A stretch of DNA of 64,000 bases from Terfezia claveryi (lineage: Eukaryota > Ascomycota > Pezizomycetes > Pezizales > Pezizaceae), in assembly GCA_015179025.1 (NCBI GenBank), contig WHUX01000068.1, positions 1-64,000 of the forward strand, in the 5' to 3' direction. This document shows positions 56,061-64,000 of this stretch, piece by piece (position 1 is the stretch's first letter; every line of letters starts with the position of its first letter). Below the pieces are notes generated by a model that was given only the letters and a program-made list of their open reading frames with translations, was not told the DNA's origin and did no database searches. The translations under genes and the position numbers were made by a program.

Positions 56061-56269
56061 GTACCTATATAAATAACTTATAAAAGCCCTCTAACCTTAT
56101 AAGTTAGAATCTGTATATATTGTATACTTTCTATTATACTGTAGTTATTTTTATTTTGCTATTATGCCTATTACAATAATATTTACATATAATAGAAAAT
56201 TTATAGTATATTCACATTCTAACCTATAAGGTTAAAGGGCTTTTAAAAGTTATTTATATAGAGCTAGAT
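56061..56269. repeat. Inverted repeat, about 53-bp arms
   Basis: Left arm 56061-56112 and right arm 56213-56269 are inverse copies with few differences. The core is TATATAAATAACTT(A/T)TAAAAGCCC on the left and its inverse on the right, around a 100-bp A/T-rich centre. The RNA or DNA would fold into a long hairpin. It may be a small MITE, but terminal boundaries and a target duplication were not found. Confidence 0.75.
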
Positions 56270-56491
56270 ATTAACACACAAGTTATAGTCTTATGTAGAT
56301 ATAGATAGCTATGTAGATTGCTAACTACCTAAAGCAAATATATCTAATAATTAACATAAAGATCATGAATTTATATAGGCTATACATAACTAGAGTAACT
56401 AGCTATATTAATTGCTAACCAAGTAAACATGGCCTACCCTTATATCTAACTTTGTAAAGTCCATAAATAATCTTATAGATTTGTAAATTAA

Positions 56492-56878
56492 TTATTCTCA
56501 TCAGCTATTTATAATACTTCCCATTGTATTGTAATACTTAAGTTGGCATCCCTTTTGGAGATTGTAGATAAGATTCAAGAAAGTATCCTAGCTAAGAGAA
56601 AAGTACTAGCTATCTCTAAAGTACTAGACAACCCTAACTTACCCAATGCAATCCCTTTCGCCATGTATCTACAAACTGATAAGGAGGTGCAAGGATTTTT
56701 AGAGCTAAGCTCCTCTAAACCAATTAGGATACAAGTTATCCTATATAGAGATCTGGCTTTGGAGCTTATAGTAGCAGACAGGCCACCCCCTAATAATAGT
56801 ACATACTTTACAACTAACATCCTAGATATAGCTGAAGAGTACATAGACCCTACTAAGGATTCTGACTTATTAAGTTGA
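56492..56878 (+). other. Unassigned open reading frame (partial or spurious)
   Basis: An open frame from after TAA at 56491 to TGA at 56878. No ATG lies near its beginning; the first Met is well inside (about 56663). Composition is more balanced than the DNA on its left, and the sequence ([33 protein letters not shown]) looks protein-like. No family is recognised. It ends 27 bases before element H2, so its right context may have been displaced by that insertion. It could be a single exon or a transposon piece. Confidence 0.25.
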
Positions 56879-56904
56879 AATCTTACTGCCTTTGCCAAAT
56901 ATAC

Positions 56905-57478
56905 TGTAACGATGGCTCTGGGGGCAAGGCGACCAAGGGGTACGCCGGGGCAAGGGCAAGGCTAGGATAACACACATGTAGGAACGCTACGTGAGTGACC
57001 AAGGGGAGGCTGAGACGGGAGGCAAGGGCAAGAGGCAAGAGGGGCAGAGGGCAGGGGACACGAGACACGCGGAAGCAGTTGCCGCGTGTGTCAAGGGAGG
57101 CAGCTGGGCTGCAAACACAAGGCGAGGCAAGGCAAGGACAGGAGGTTCGCGGGGTGGGCAGCAGGGCTGCAGAGTCGAGGCGAGACAAGGAGGTGCACAA
57201 GGGAGATGCACCAGCGTGGAGAGAAGCAAGGCCCTGTATTGGATATACAAGATATTGGATGGGGATCCAACGAGAGGGCGGAGGGACGAAGATATATATA
57301 CATGATTCCAGGTCAAGGCCGTAGAAGGAATAAGCTTCCCGAGATTCCTATCTCGGAAGCTAAGATAACAATCACTCATCGACGACACCCGAACAAGCCT
57401 GTTCGAGTGTCAAAACAGCACGACACCCGAACAAGCCTGTTCGAATGTCAAATCAAGACTAAGAACACGGTTGTGACA
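56905..57478 (-). repeat. 3' LTR of element H2
   Basis: 574 bp, ends TGTAACGATGG...TTGTGACA on the + strand. It carries one GGTTCGCGGGGTGGGCAGCA unit (two in H) and two hairpin units (57384-57411 and 57422-57449). The purine tract next to it (- strand, 57491-57479) equals that of H. Confidence 0.93.
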
Positions 57479-57640
57479 CTATCCCCCCTTTAGGCTGGAG
57501 CTCCAGCGACTAGGAGGCCTGGGCACAATAACCGGCAAAATCAACACAGGAAACAATAACAAAGGCAACGACAAGGATTCCAACTCCAAACAACAACGAT
57601 AATAACAACCCTAATAACCAATTCCAGGATGACAAGAACA

Positions 57641-59074
57641 TCATTGGGCGGGGTGAGGCTTCCGGGGGTAACGCTGGTGGAACAGGGTGACTAAGTCCTG
57701 TGCGTTTTCCAGGTCCTCCGCTGGTTGCCAGGTCGTCTCCTCATCTCCTAGCCATTTGACCTTATATTGCAGGTGCCCATACCTTCTTCGGGAGTCCAGC
57801 ACTTCCTCTACCTCCCATTCCTCCTCACCTTCGATAACCACAAGGGGAGGTGGAGGGTGTTTCTGGCCGGGGAGAGGGTCGCTAGCGGCAGGCTCGATCT
57901 CGGAGACATGGACGACCGGGTGGCGTTTGATGTCCTTGGGAAACCTCAATCGATAGGCATGAGTGCCTACAGCGCCCAGCACCTCGACGGGGCCTAAGAA
58001 CTTATGGTCCAGTTTGCGGGAGGGCCGTTCTGTTTGGAAGTGTCTGCTGGATAGCCATACTTGGTCCCCTGGGTGGTATTTAGGAGCTGGCAACCGGGAC
58101 CCATTGGCATACTCCGCTTGCCTGGCTTGGGCATAGGCCAACTCAGCCTTCAAGGTAGCATGGAGTTTTGTAATCTCTGTTGCGAAGTCCTTGGCTGGGG
58201 CATTCTCCCTGGCCTTGCGCAGAGGTGCCAGGGAGTCTATGAACCGAGGGTGCCAGCCATAATTGGCCAGGAATGGGGAGGTCTTCAGGGTCTCGGAGAA
58301 GTGGTTGTTGGCGAAGAACTCGCAGGTCGCCAGCAACGAAACCCAGTTATTCTGCTGATAATTGATGTATGCCCTCAGGTACTGCTCCATGATGGCATTC
58401 ATGCATTCTGACTGGCTATCAGTCTGAGGGTGGTATGCCGTGGACAGGTGTACTTCAATACCCAGCAGCTCACAGAAGGTTCTCCAGAAGTCGGCGACGA
58501 ACTGAGGGCCGCGGTCTGAGACAACCGACGCCGGGAGGCCATGGTAACGGAAGACATTATTCAGGTAAAGGGATGCCAATTCAGGGGCTGAGCAGGTGTC
58601 TCGACAGGGTATTACATGCCTCATTTTTGTCAACCAATCCACTACTATTAAGATGGCATTGAATCCCGAGTCTTCTGGCAATCCGGTGACGAAGTCCATA
58701 GTCAGGTGTTGCCAGGGTTGTTCTGGGACTTCCAGGGGCTTTAGGGTACCATAAGGAGCGTGGCGGGTGGGTTTGGCATGCTTGCAGATATGGCAATTCC
58801 ATATGTACCGTTCCACATCTTTCCGCTGATCGATCCAGGTGTATTGCCTAGTTAGCAGCTCTAGGGTTTTAGCTACTCCAGGGTGGCCAGCGGCTAAAGT
58901 GTCATGGTGTTCCCTGATCAGGCTGAGGTGCAAGTCCCCTTCCGGTATGTATAGTCGATCCAGGTGGTATTGAAGGCCATCCTGAACGGTGCATTTAGCC
59001 AGGAAGATCTTGACGTGACGGCGCTGTCCAGATTCCACCGCGGCGATTATATTCTTAACCAGGTCGTCCTCCAC
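57641..59074 (-). CDS. Integrase with chromodomain (element H2)
   Basis: 477 codons, uninterrupted. It contains the HHCC zinc finger (EHHDTLAAGHPG...NCHICKHAK, about 58890-58780). The DDE core has D in LTMDFVTGLP, D in VVSDRGPQF and E in QSECMNAIMEQY. Next come the GPY/F-type region (KFLGPVEVLGAVG) and the chromodomain EWEVEEVLDSRRRYGHLQYKVKWLG...TWQPAEDLENA (about 57805-57690). The start of this frame is artificial: it follows a TGA at 59083-59085 in what was a continuous Pol. All catalytic and zinc residues appear present, so this part could still be functional if translated. Confidence 0.9.
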   Translation of the reverse strand: MEDDLVKNIIAAVESGQRRHVKIFLAKCTVQDGLQYHLDRLYIPEGDLHLSLIREHHDTLAAGHPGVAKTLELLTRQYTWIDQRKDVERYIWNCHICKHAKPTRHAPYGTLKPLEVPEQPWQHLTMDFVTGLPEDSGFNAILIVVDWLTKMRHVIPCRDTCSAPELASLYLNNVFRYHGLPASVVSDRGPQFVADFWRTFCELLGIEVHLSTAYHPQTDSQSECMNAIMEQYLRAYINYQQNNWVSLLATCEFFANNHFSETLKTSPFLANYGWHPRFIDSLAPLRKARENAPAKDFATEITKLHATLKAELAYAQARQAEYANGSRLPAPKYHPGDQVWLSSRHFQTERPSRKLDHKFLGPVEVLGAVGTHAYRLRFPKDIKRHPVVHVSEIEPAASDPLPGQKHPPPPLVVIEGEEEWEVEEVLDSRRRYGHLQYKVKWLGDEETTWQPAEDLENAQDLVTLFHQRYPRKPHPAQ

Positions 59075-59083
59075 ATATGCCTG

Positions 59084-60004
59084 TCATATCCGCAGGAGGG
59101 GACCTGCTCCGGGGTCCGCTTCAGCTTCAGCATCCATATCCGTAAGGGTATTGGCCGCTAGGTCGAGATTTTCAGGTTTCAGTACCACCTGATTCTGGTA
59201 CTTCAGCCTTTCATCCCCCCCTTTAGGGAGATCTCCTGATCTCCTGGTTAGTGCATCCGGCTTACCCCCAGCCTTTCCAGGCTGATACCTTATCTTGAAG
59301 TTAAACCAAGAGAGGAATTCCGACCAACTAGCCTGTCGGCGATTTAGCAATTTGGTAGTTGTGAAGTACTCTAGGTTCTTATGGTCAGAGAGGACCTCGA
59401 TAACCTCCTTTGCCGATTCCAGGTGTGGTCTCTATTCCTCGAATGCTCGTACAATAGCCATTAACTCCTTATCATAGATTTCGTAATTACACTCCGTCGG
59501 GGAGTGCTTTTTGGAGAAATAGGCCACTGGGTGGAGGACTCCATCGACATACTGGGACAGGATTCCGGCGGAGACATAGTTGGAGGCGTCCGTTTCCACG
59601 ATGCACTCGCTATCAGGGTCAAAATGGGCCAGGATTGGGGCTGAGCAGAAGGCTTCCTTGAGGTTCTGGAAGGCGGATTGGGCTTCTGGATTCCAGTGGA
59701 AGGCCCTTTTTGTCAGGTATGAGCCAGCTTCTACCTTCGTTTTCGTCAAGGCCGTCAGGGGTGCCACGATTCTTGAGTATCACAGGATAAATCGGCGGTA
59801 GAAGTTGGCAAATCCTAGGAAGGCCTGCACATCCTTCAAATTAGCTGGAGTTTCCCACTCTTGGATTGCAGCAACTTTGGCGGGGTCCATCCTAATACCT
59901 TCCGTGGTTATGATCAAGCCCAGGTACTTCACCTCTTAGACGTGGAATTCGCATTTTTCAGGCTTGAGGTACAGCCCAGCCTGCTCCAGCTTCTCCAGCA
60001 CTTG
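59084..60004 (-). pseudogene. RNase H and RT thumb of element H2
   Basis: Readable in one frame with stops at about 60001 (CGA to TGA), 59938 (CAG to TAG), 59780 (GGA to TGA) and 59430 (TGG to TAG). It contains [16 protein letters not shown] (catalytic Asp), [14 protein letters not shown], the RNase H C-terminus, and the linker [15 protein letters not shown]. Three of the four stops are C-to-T or G-to-A changes. Confidence 0.88.
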
Positions 60005-60765
60005 TCAGACGTGGATCTTGTGTTCCGCTAGGGTATCCGAGTAGATAAGGATATCGTCCAGGTAGGCGGTGCAGAATACATCCAGAAAGTCCCGCAGAGT
60101 GTCATTGATAAAGTGCTGAAAGGAGGCGGGGGCGTTGGTTAGGCCGAAGGGCATCACATTGTACTCAAAATGGCCATATCGCGTCCGGAAGGCAGTTTTC
60201 CACTCCTCCCTCTCAGCAATTCGTACCAAGTTGTAGGCCCCTCTCAGATCCAATTTGGTGAACCATTTGGCCTTGGAGAGCCTGGCTAATGTCTCCTGGA
60301 TCAGGGGCAAGGGGTACCTGTTTTTTACCGTAATCTCATTCAGGCCGCAATAATCCACGCACAACCTAAGGGAGCCGTCCGACTTCTTCATAAACAATAC
60401 GGGTGCACCTGCTGGGGAGGAGCTATGGCGAATGAAGCTCTTGTTGAGGTTTTCCTCCAAGTACTTCTTCAGGGCTTCCAATTCCAGTCGGGATATTCCA
60501 TAGAGTGGGCCGTAAGGGGGGGTTTTTCCTTCGATCAACGGGATTGTGTGGTCGTATGGTCGATAGGGGGCATGCTTTTCTGTGGCTTTTTCCGAGAAGA
60601 GGTCGATAAAATCATGGTATTCATCCGGGACCATTGATTTCCACTCCTCCTTAGGTCTCATCTTATTAATCTCTAGGTTAATTTCGCAGATTGACAGGGT
60701 ATGAGCCTTTAGTTTGTGTCGTTTGGTAAGGTAAGCAAAGGCCCCAGCTCCAATGAAGCTGACAT
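60005..60765 (-). pseudogene. Reverse transcriptase core of element H2
   Basis: Continuous from about 60765 to the TGA at 60003-60005. It contains [21 protein letters not shown] (connection), [49 protein letters not shown] and the intact catalytic box [11 protein letters not shown]. It is the only RT in the window with both catalytic Asp in place. It lacks an autonomous start because it is an internal part of Pol. Confidence 0.9.
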
Positions 60766-60965
60766 TCAGGGGTTTAGTAGAAGCCGGGGGACTAGGGGAT
60801 CAGGAGTAGGAGCAGGGGGTTTGCCAACGTTGACATATGCGGTCTGGTGTACTACCTGGGCAGGGTCCTCTACCATAGGAGGTAAAGCACATAACCCCCT
60901 AACGGCGGCCTGCGGGGCACCACAGTGTCTCTTGCAATACCCGCTATTGAAATTCAAGGTTTAGG

Positions 60966-61499
60966 AGCCGAAATTGACGGAGACATCATGCATCTGGAGC
61001 CATGGGATCCCCAGAACAATGGGGTATTTTAGCTTGGTCACGAACATCGGGAGGCTCTCCGAATGATCTCCAATGGCACTGGGTAAACAAGCAAGGTCGG
61101 TGATAGCCCCGGAGGAGATAGGACGGCCATCAATAACGTCGAGGAGGCGGGGGTGTTGAGCTTGGAGGTTGGGATGGAATTCTTACTGACAAAGGCCTGA
61201 TCAATGAAGGCAATTCCTGAAGCACCACAATCTATGAGAGCTAATGTGACCACTATTTTACGATTGAATTTGACAGTTATAGGTACAACGAAGTGCTCGC
61301 CAAACAGGCGAGACTCATGAACAGACATAGATGTAGGCAAAGAAAATGCAGACAAAGATAAATGACCTGGGGCAGGTCCCTTGCTAGTGTCAGTAACTAG
61401 ACAAGGGACTCCCCTTTTCCTGACTCTTCCCCAACTTCTTCGATCCTGGCTTCCGAGATGGCATGAGCGGCTAGGGAGCGGTTTTTTTGGAGGGGACAT
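60966..61499 (-). pseudogene. Protease region of element H2
   Basis: The frame open from 61499 to 61038 overlaps gag by 103 bases in the -1 frame. Active site L-I-D-C-G-A-S-G (near 61240-61217), flanked by FGEHFVVPITVKFNRK. The C-terminal part (KLKYPIVLGIPWLQMHD) continues in another frame to about 60970. Confidence 0.75.
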
Positions 61500-62590
61500 G
61501 CCGCAATAAAGTGGTCCCCTTTTCTACACGCAATGCACAACCCATTAGTGCGGCGGTGGTCCCTTTCCTCCTGGGTTAGTCGAGGCCTTCCCGATGATAG
61601 GTCCATAGGGGTGGGCCCTCCTATCACCAATGATGGATATGCTGGTTTATTGGCAGGGGCCTGAGCTGTCTTGGTAGCATGGTATTGCTGAGGCTGGGGT
61701 TGTGGGAGATGGGGTGCTGGCCTGAACGTGGGGCAGTTGCGGAGCCGGGACATCCGCTGTTCCACTCGGGAAGCCTGGTCAATTAATTCCTCAAGGGTTG
61801 TGGCTTCCGGAAGGCTGACCATGGCCTACTGGATTTCGTCATTTAGCCCTTCCTGGAATTGCTCCAGTTTGGACTGGTCATTCCATCGGACCTCCACTGC
61901 CAGTCTCGAGAATTCTGCCACATAAGTGGACAGATCGGTGTTTTTCTGCTTGAGGGCTCGGAGAGCACTACTGGCAGTGCCAACGGCATCGGGGTCCCCG
62001 AACGCCCTATCCAGGATTGTAAAAAGGGCCGAGATATCGTCAAGCTTGATCCCGGTTTCGAGGACATACGGCTGGATCTGGTCACAAGCTTTCCCCTCCA
62101 GCAAGGCGAAAACGTATGCCAGTCGATGTTGTTCTGACGGGAATCTGGCAGAATCCCCGTTCAGCTTGAGATTGACAGCATTTTTCCAGGCTTGTAGGCG
62201 AACCCGGTCCCCATTGAACTTGGGGGGTGTTAGAATGCTTTCGGTCTTGTTGCTACTGGCTGCTGATGGTATTGCAAGGTTCCCTAGAGCGCGGCTGAGG
62301 TTTTGGACCATAGTCCATTCGTTGGCCAGGGCAAGGTTCAGATGGTCGAGATCGGTCTGGAGGATCGTGATCTCTTCGTCGGCGGATCTCAATTTTTGTT
62401 CAGCCACGGCTAGGCTGTTTTCAGCCATGGCCAGGCTGTTGCCGAGTTCGGCCCCGATAGCATCCATGGCATCGAAGATGTCGATGATTTCTCGACGGTA
62501 GGCATTCAACTCGTTCAAGCCTGAGGGTATGGGGGATCTCCTCTAGGTTTGAAACCTGACAGTGGGTGGTGGGAGAGCTGCTCCTGACAT
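61397..62590 (-). pseudogene. Gag of element H2
   Basis: Start ATG 62590, 36 bases from the LTR. A TGG-to-TAG change at about 62543 and a CAG-to-TAG change at about 61825 interrupt an otherwise complete gag of about 395 codons. The N-terminal coiled-coil region (ENSLAVAEQKLRSADEEITI) is followed by the capsid core (RLAYVFALLEGKACDQIQPY) and the zinc knuckle C-I-A-C-R-K-G-D-H-F-I-A-A-C (61525-61484). The frame is collinear with H gag. Confidence 0.9.
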
Positions 62591-62626
62591 GACTGCGTAC
62601 CAGTTGGTCCAAAGGATCCAATGTAG

Positions 62627-63200
62627 TGTAACGACGGCTCTGGGGGCAAGGCGACCAAGGGGTACGCCGGGGTAAGGGCAAGGCTAGGATAACACACACG
62701 TAAGAACGCTACGTGAGTGACCAGGGGGAGGCTGAGACGGGAGGCAAGGGCAAGAGGCAAGAGGGGCAGAGGGCAGAGGACACGAGACATGCGGAAGCAG
62801 TTGCCGCGTGTGTCAAGGGAGGCAGCTGGGCTGCAAACACAAGGCGAGGCAAGGCAAGGACAGGAGGTTCGTGGGGTGGGCAGCAGGGCTGCAGAGTCGA
62901 GGCGAGACAAGGAGGTGCACAAGGGAGATGCACCAGCGTGGAGAGAAGCAAGGCCCTGTATTGGATATACAAGACGTTGGATGGGGATCCAACGAGAGGG
63001 CGGAGGGACGAAGATATATATACATGATTCCAGGCCAAGGCCGTGGAAGGAATAAGCTTCCCGAGATTCCTATCTCGGAAGCTAAGATAACAATCACCCA
63101 TCGACGACACCCGAACAAGCCTGTTCGAGTGTCAAAACAGCATGACACCCAAACAAGCCTGTTCGAGTGTCAAATCAAGACTAAGAACATGGTTGTCACA
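62627..63200 (-). repeat. 5' LTR of element H2
   Basis: 574 bp, close to 56905-57478. Hairpin units at 63106-63133 and 63144-63171. TATATATA box near 63015 with the GTTGGAT palindrome beside it. The terminal TTGTCACA differs by one base from TTGTGACA in the other LTRs of the family. Confidence 0.92.
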
Positions 63201-64000
63201 TACATAGTAAGAGTTACGTGTGTGATAGGGTGTTCTTTTTTCCTACTCATTGATCACTTCTTACTTGGTCAGTATTATTGTCAATTACTTCTTGATATCG
63301 GATTCTTAGCACTGTATGAATCTATTGAAATAATATGTAGGCTGTATGTAGGTTACATTGCTTTAATAGTAAATAATACTTGGTATCCCTGTTCCATAGC
63401 TTAGTTGTTAGTATGTCAGCTACGTGCACATTTAATTCATGAAATGAAGTGTATTCAATTCCCGACACTTTTTTTTATTTCTTATTTTTTTATAGTCTGG
63501 TTGGCACAACACCCTCCTGAGAATCTTTTTATTTGTTTAGCCTATCCATATCCAGCTAGATTGCCTATAAAACACTAATGCAAGTGTAGACAGGCTTACC
63601 ACCTAAGTGAACTTACGAGAGGCTAGTGCTAGCCAGACTGAACCAGACCAAGCTAAGCTTATAAGTTTATAAGTTCTACAAGTTCTCGAGCACAGCAATT
63701 GTAAGGAGCAATTTTCTACTCTGACAGTCAATAACTCTGACAGTTAATACAAAACTCAAACAACTTGCAACTCTATAATCGTAAGCCAATATGCGATGAA
63801 GAGGAACTTTGCAACCAATCCCTCTAGTGAAGTGCTTTGCAGGTAACTCACCGAGAGAATATCCTTCATTACTAATTCTTAGTTGATCTCAGCTAACACC
63901 AGTTTCGTACAGGACCCGGACATTGGGCTACAGGCCCTGGTATTCATGAACATGCCCTACAGGAGGCTTCCTATAATGAATTGAACATGAATACGTCTTC
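63201..64000. other. Right flank, mostly unassigned
   Basis: 800 bases outside H2 with balanced composition after about 63500. No coding frame is supported. AGTTTATAAGTT-like repeats lie near 63650-63680, and a direct repeat CTCTGACAGT(C/T)AATA lies at 63719-63750. Confidence 0.3.
63395..63475 (+). ncRNA. tRNA-like / SINE-like Pol III patch (degenerate)
   Basis: TAGCTTAGTTGTTAG near 63399 resembles a Pol III A box (TRGCNNAGY) and TATTCAATTCCC near 63452 resembles a B box (GGTTCRANNCC), with about the tRNA spacing, followed by a run of T (63471-63478) as in a Pol III terminator. The acceptor and T stems do not pair properly, so it is not a working tRNA gene. A tRNA-derived SINE head or a tRNA pseudogene is more likely. 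Confidence 0.35.

Larger units (their letters stand above)
56905..63200 (-). mobile_element. Gypsy/chromovirus element H2 (H family, best preserved)
   Basis: 6296 bp with two 574-bp LTRs (56905-57478 and 62627-63200), same family and orientation as H. Gag (62590-61397), pol in the -1 frame from 61499, RT intact at 60661-60005, and integrase-chromodomain intact at 59074-57641 (477 codons). Few inactivating changes, mostly CAG/CGA/TGG to stop. TATAC precedes and TACAT follows; no exact target duplication is seen, although CATAC overlapping the right end is possible. Confidence 0.92.

Noticed and set aside
57687..62501. + strand frames of 60-191 codons, including one at 61926-62501
   Set aside because: Antisense shadows of H2 gag-pol.
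63395..63475. Functional tRNA gene
   Set aside because: Acceptor and T stems do not pair, so only a degenerate tRNA-like patch is claimed.

Overview
This window reads as a transposon-dominated, probably heterochromatic block of a filamentous ascomycete (Pezizomycotina) genome. The grounds are chromodomain-bearing Ty3/gypsy elements, copia elements, hAT-like and Plavaka-like DNA transposon remains, and long stretches turned A/T-rich by C-to-T and G-to-A changes typical of repeat-induced point mutation (RIP). The genus cannot be told from the sequence. Only one plausible host gene is visible: a zinc-dependent OTT_1508-type deaminase at 15755-17352, with an 8-bp minisatellite ending 21 bases before its start codon.

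Layout, left to right. 1-1405 and 7995-11910 are two halves of an old gypsy element (A, + strand), split by a younger gypsy element (B, 1406-7989) with matching 625-bp LTRs and an exact 5-bp target duplication. 12236-15495 is a mosaic of a copia RNase H tail, its probable 3' LTR, a gypsy integrase scrap and the deaminase promoter. 17353-28211 is mostly RIP-mutated DNA: an A/T-rich B-family fragment (D, 18310-21084), a + strand gypsy relic (E, 21085-23610) and an older T-rich block (F, 23611-28211). These carry younger, unmutated insertions: an unassigned TIR transposon, short MITE-like repeats and solo LTRs.

28212-42763 is a second B-family element (C, - strand). It is blown up to 14.5 kb by a hAT-like MITE, a solo LTR and a complete gypsy element of another family (H, 34594-41029). 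42764-56500 continues the old A/T-rich DNA, with a decayed Plavaka-like transposase interrupted by a copia element (47648-53478). 56905-63200 is a second H-family element (H2) with an intact integrase-chromodomain frame. 63201-64000 holds a weak tRNA-like/SINE-like patch.

The insertions can be ordered by nesting: A then B; F then C then H; D then its two insertions; Plavaka-like then copia. The most interesting points are these. (1) An inverted pair of ATCTGATAA boxes, the consensus of iron-responsive GATA repressors, lies just upstream of the TATA box in the B-family LTR. (2) A gag/pol overlap in H and H2 has the geometry of a -1 programmed frameshift and a canonical slippery heptamer in H. 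(3) Families A and B both carry Asn in place of the first catalytic Asp of reverse transcriptase. (4) A TIR transposon of unassigned superfamily carries a coding-like passenger. (5) The deaminase gene has a promoter minisatellite and a reading-frame break near a G8 run. No CRISPR, rRNA or intact tRNA gene was seen.
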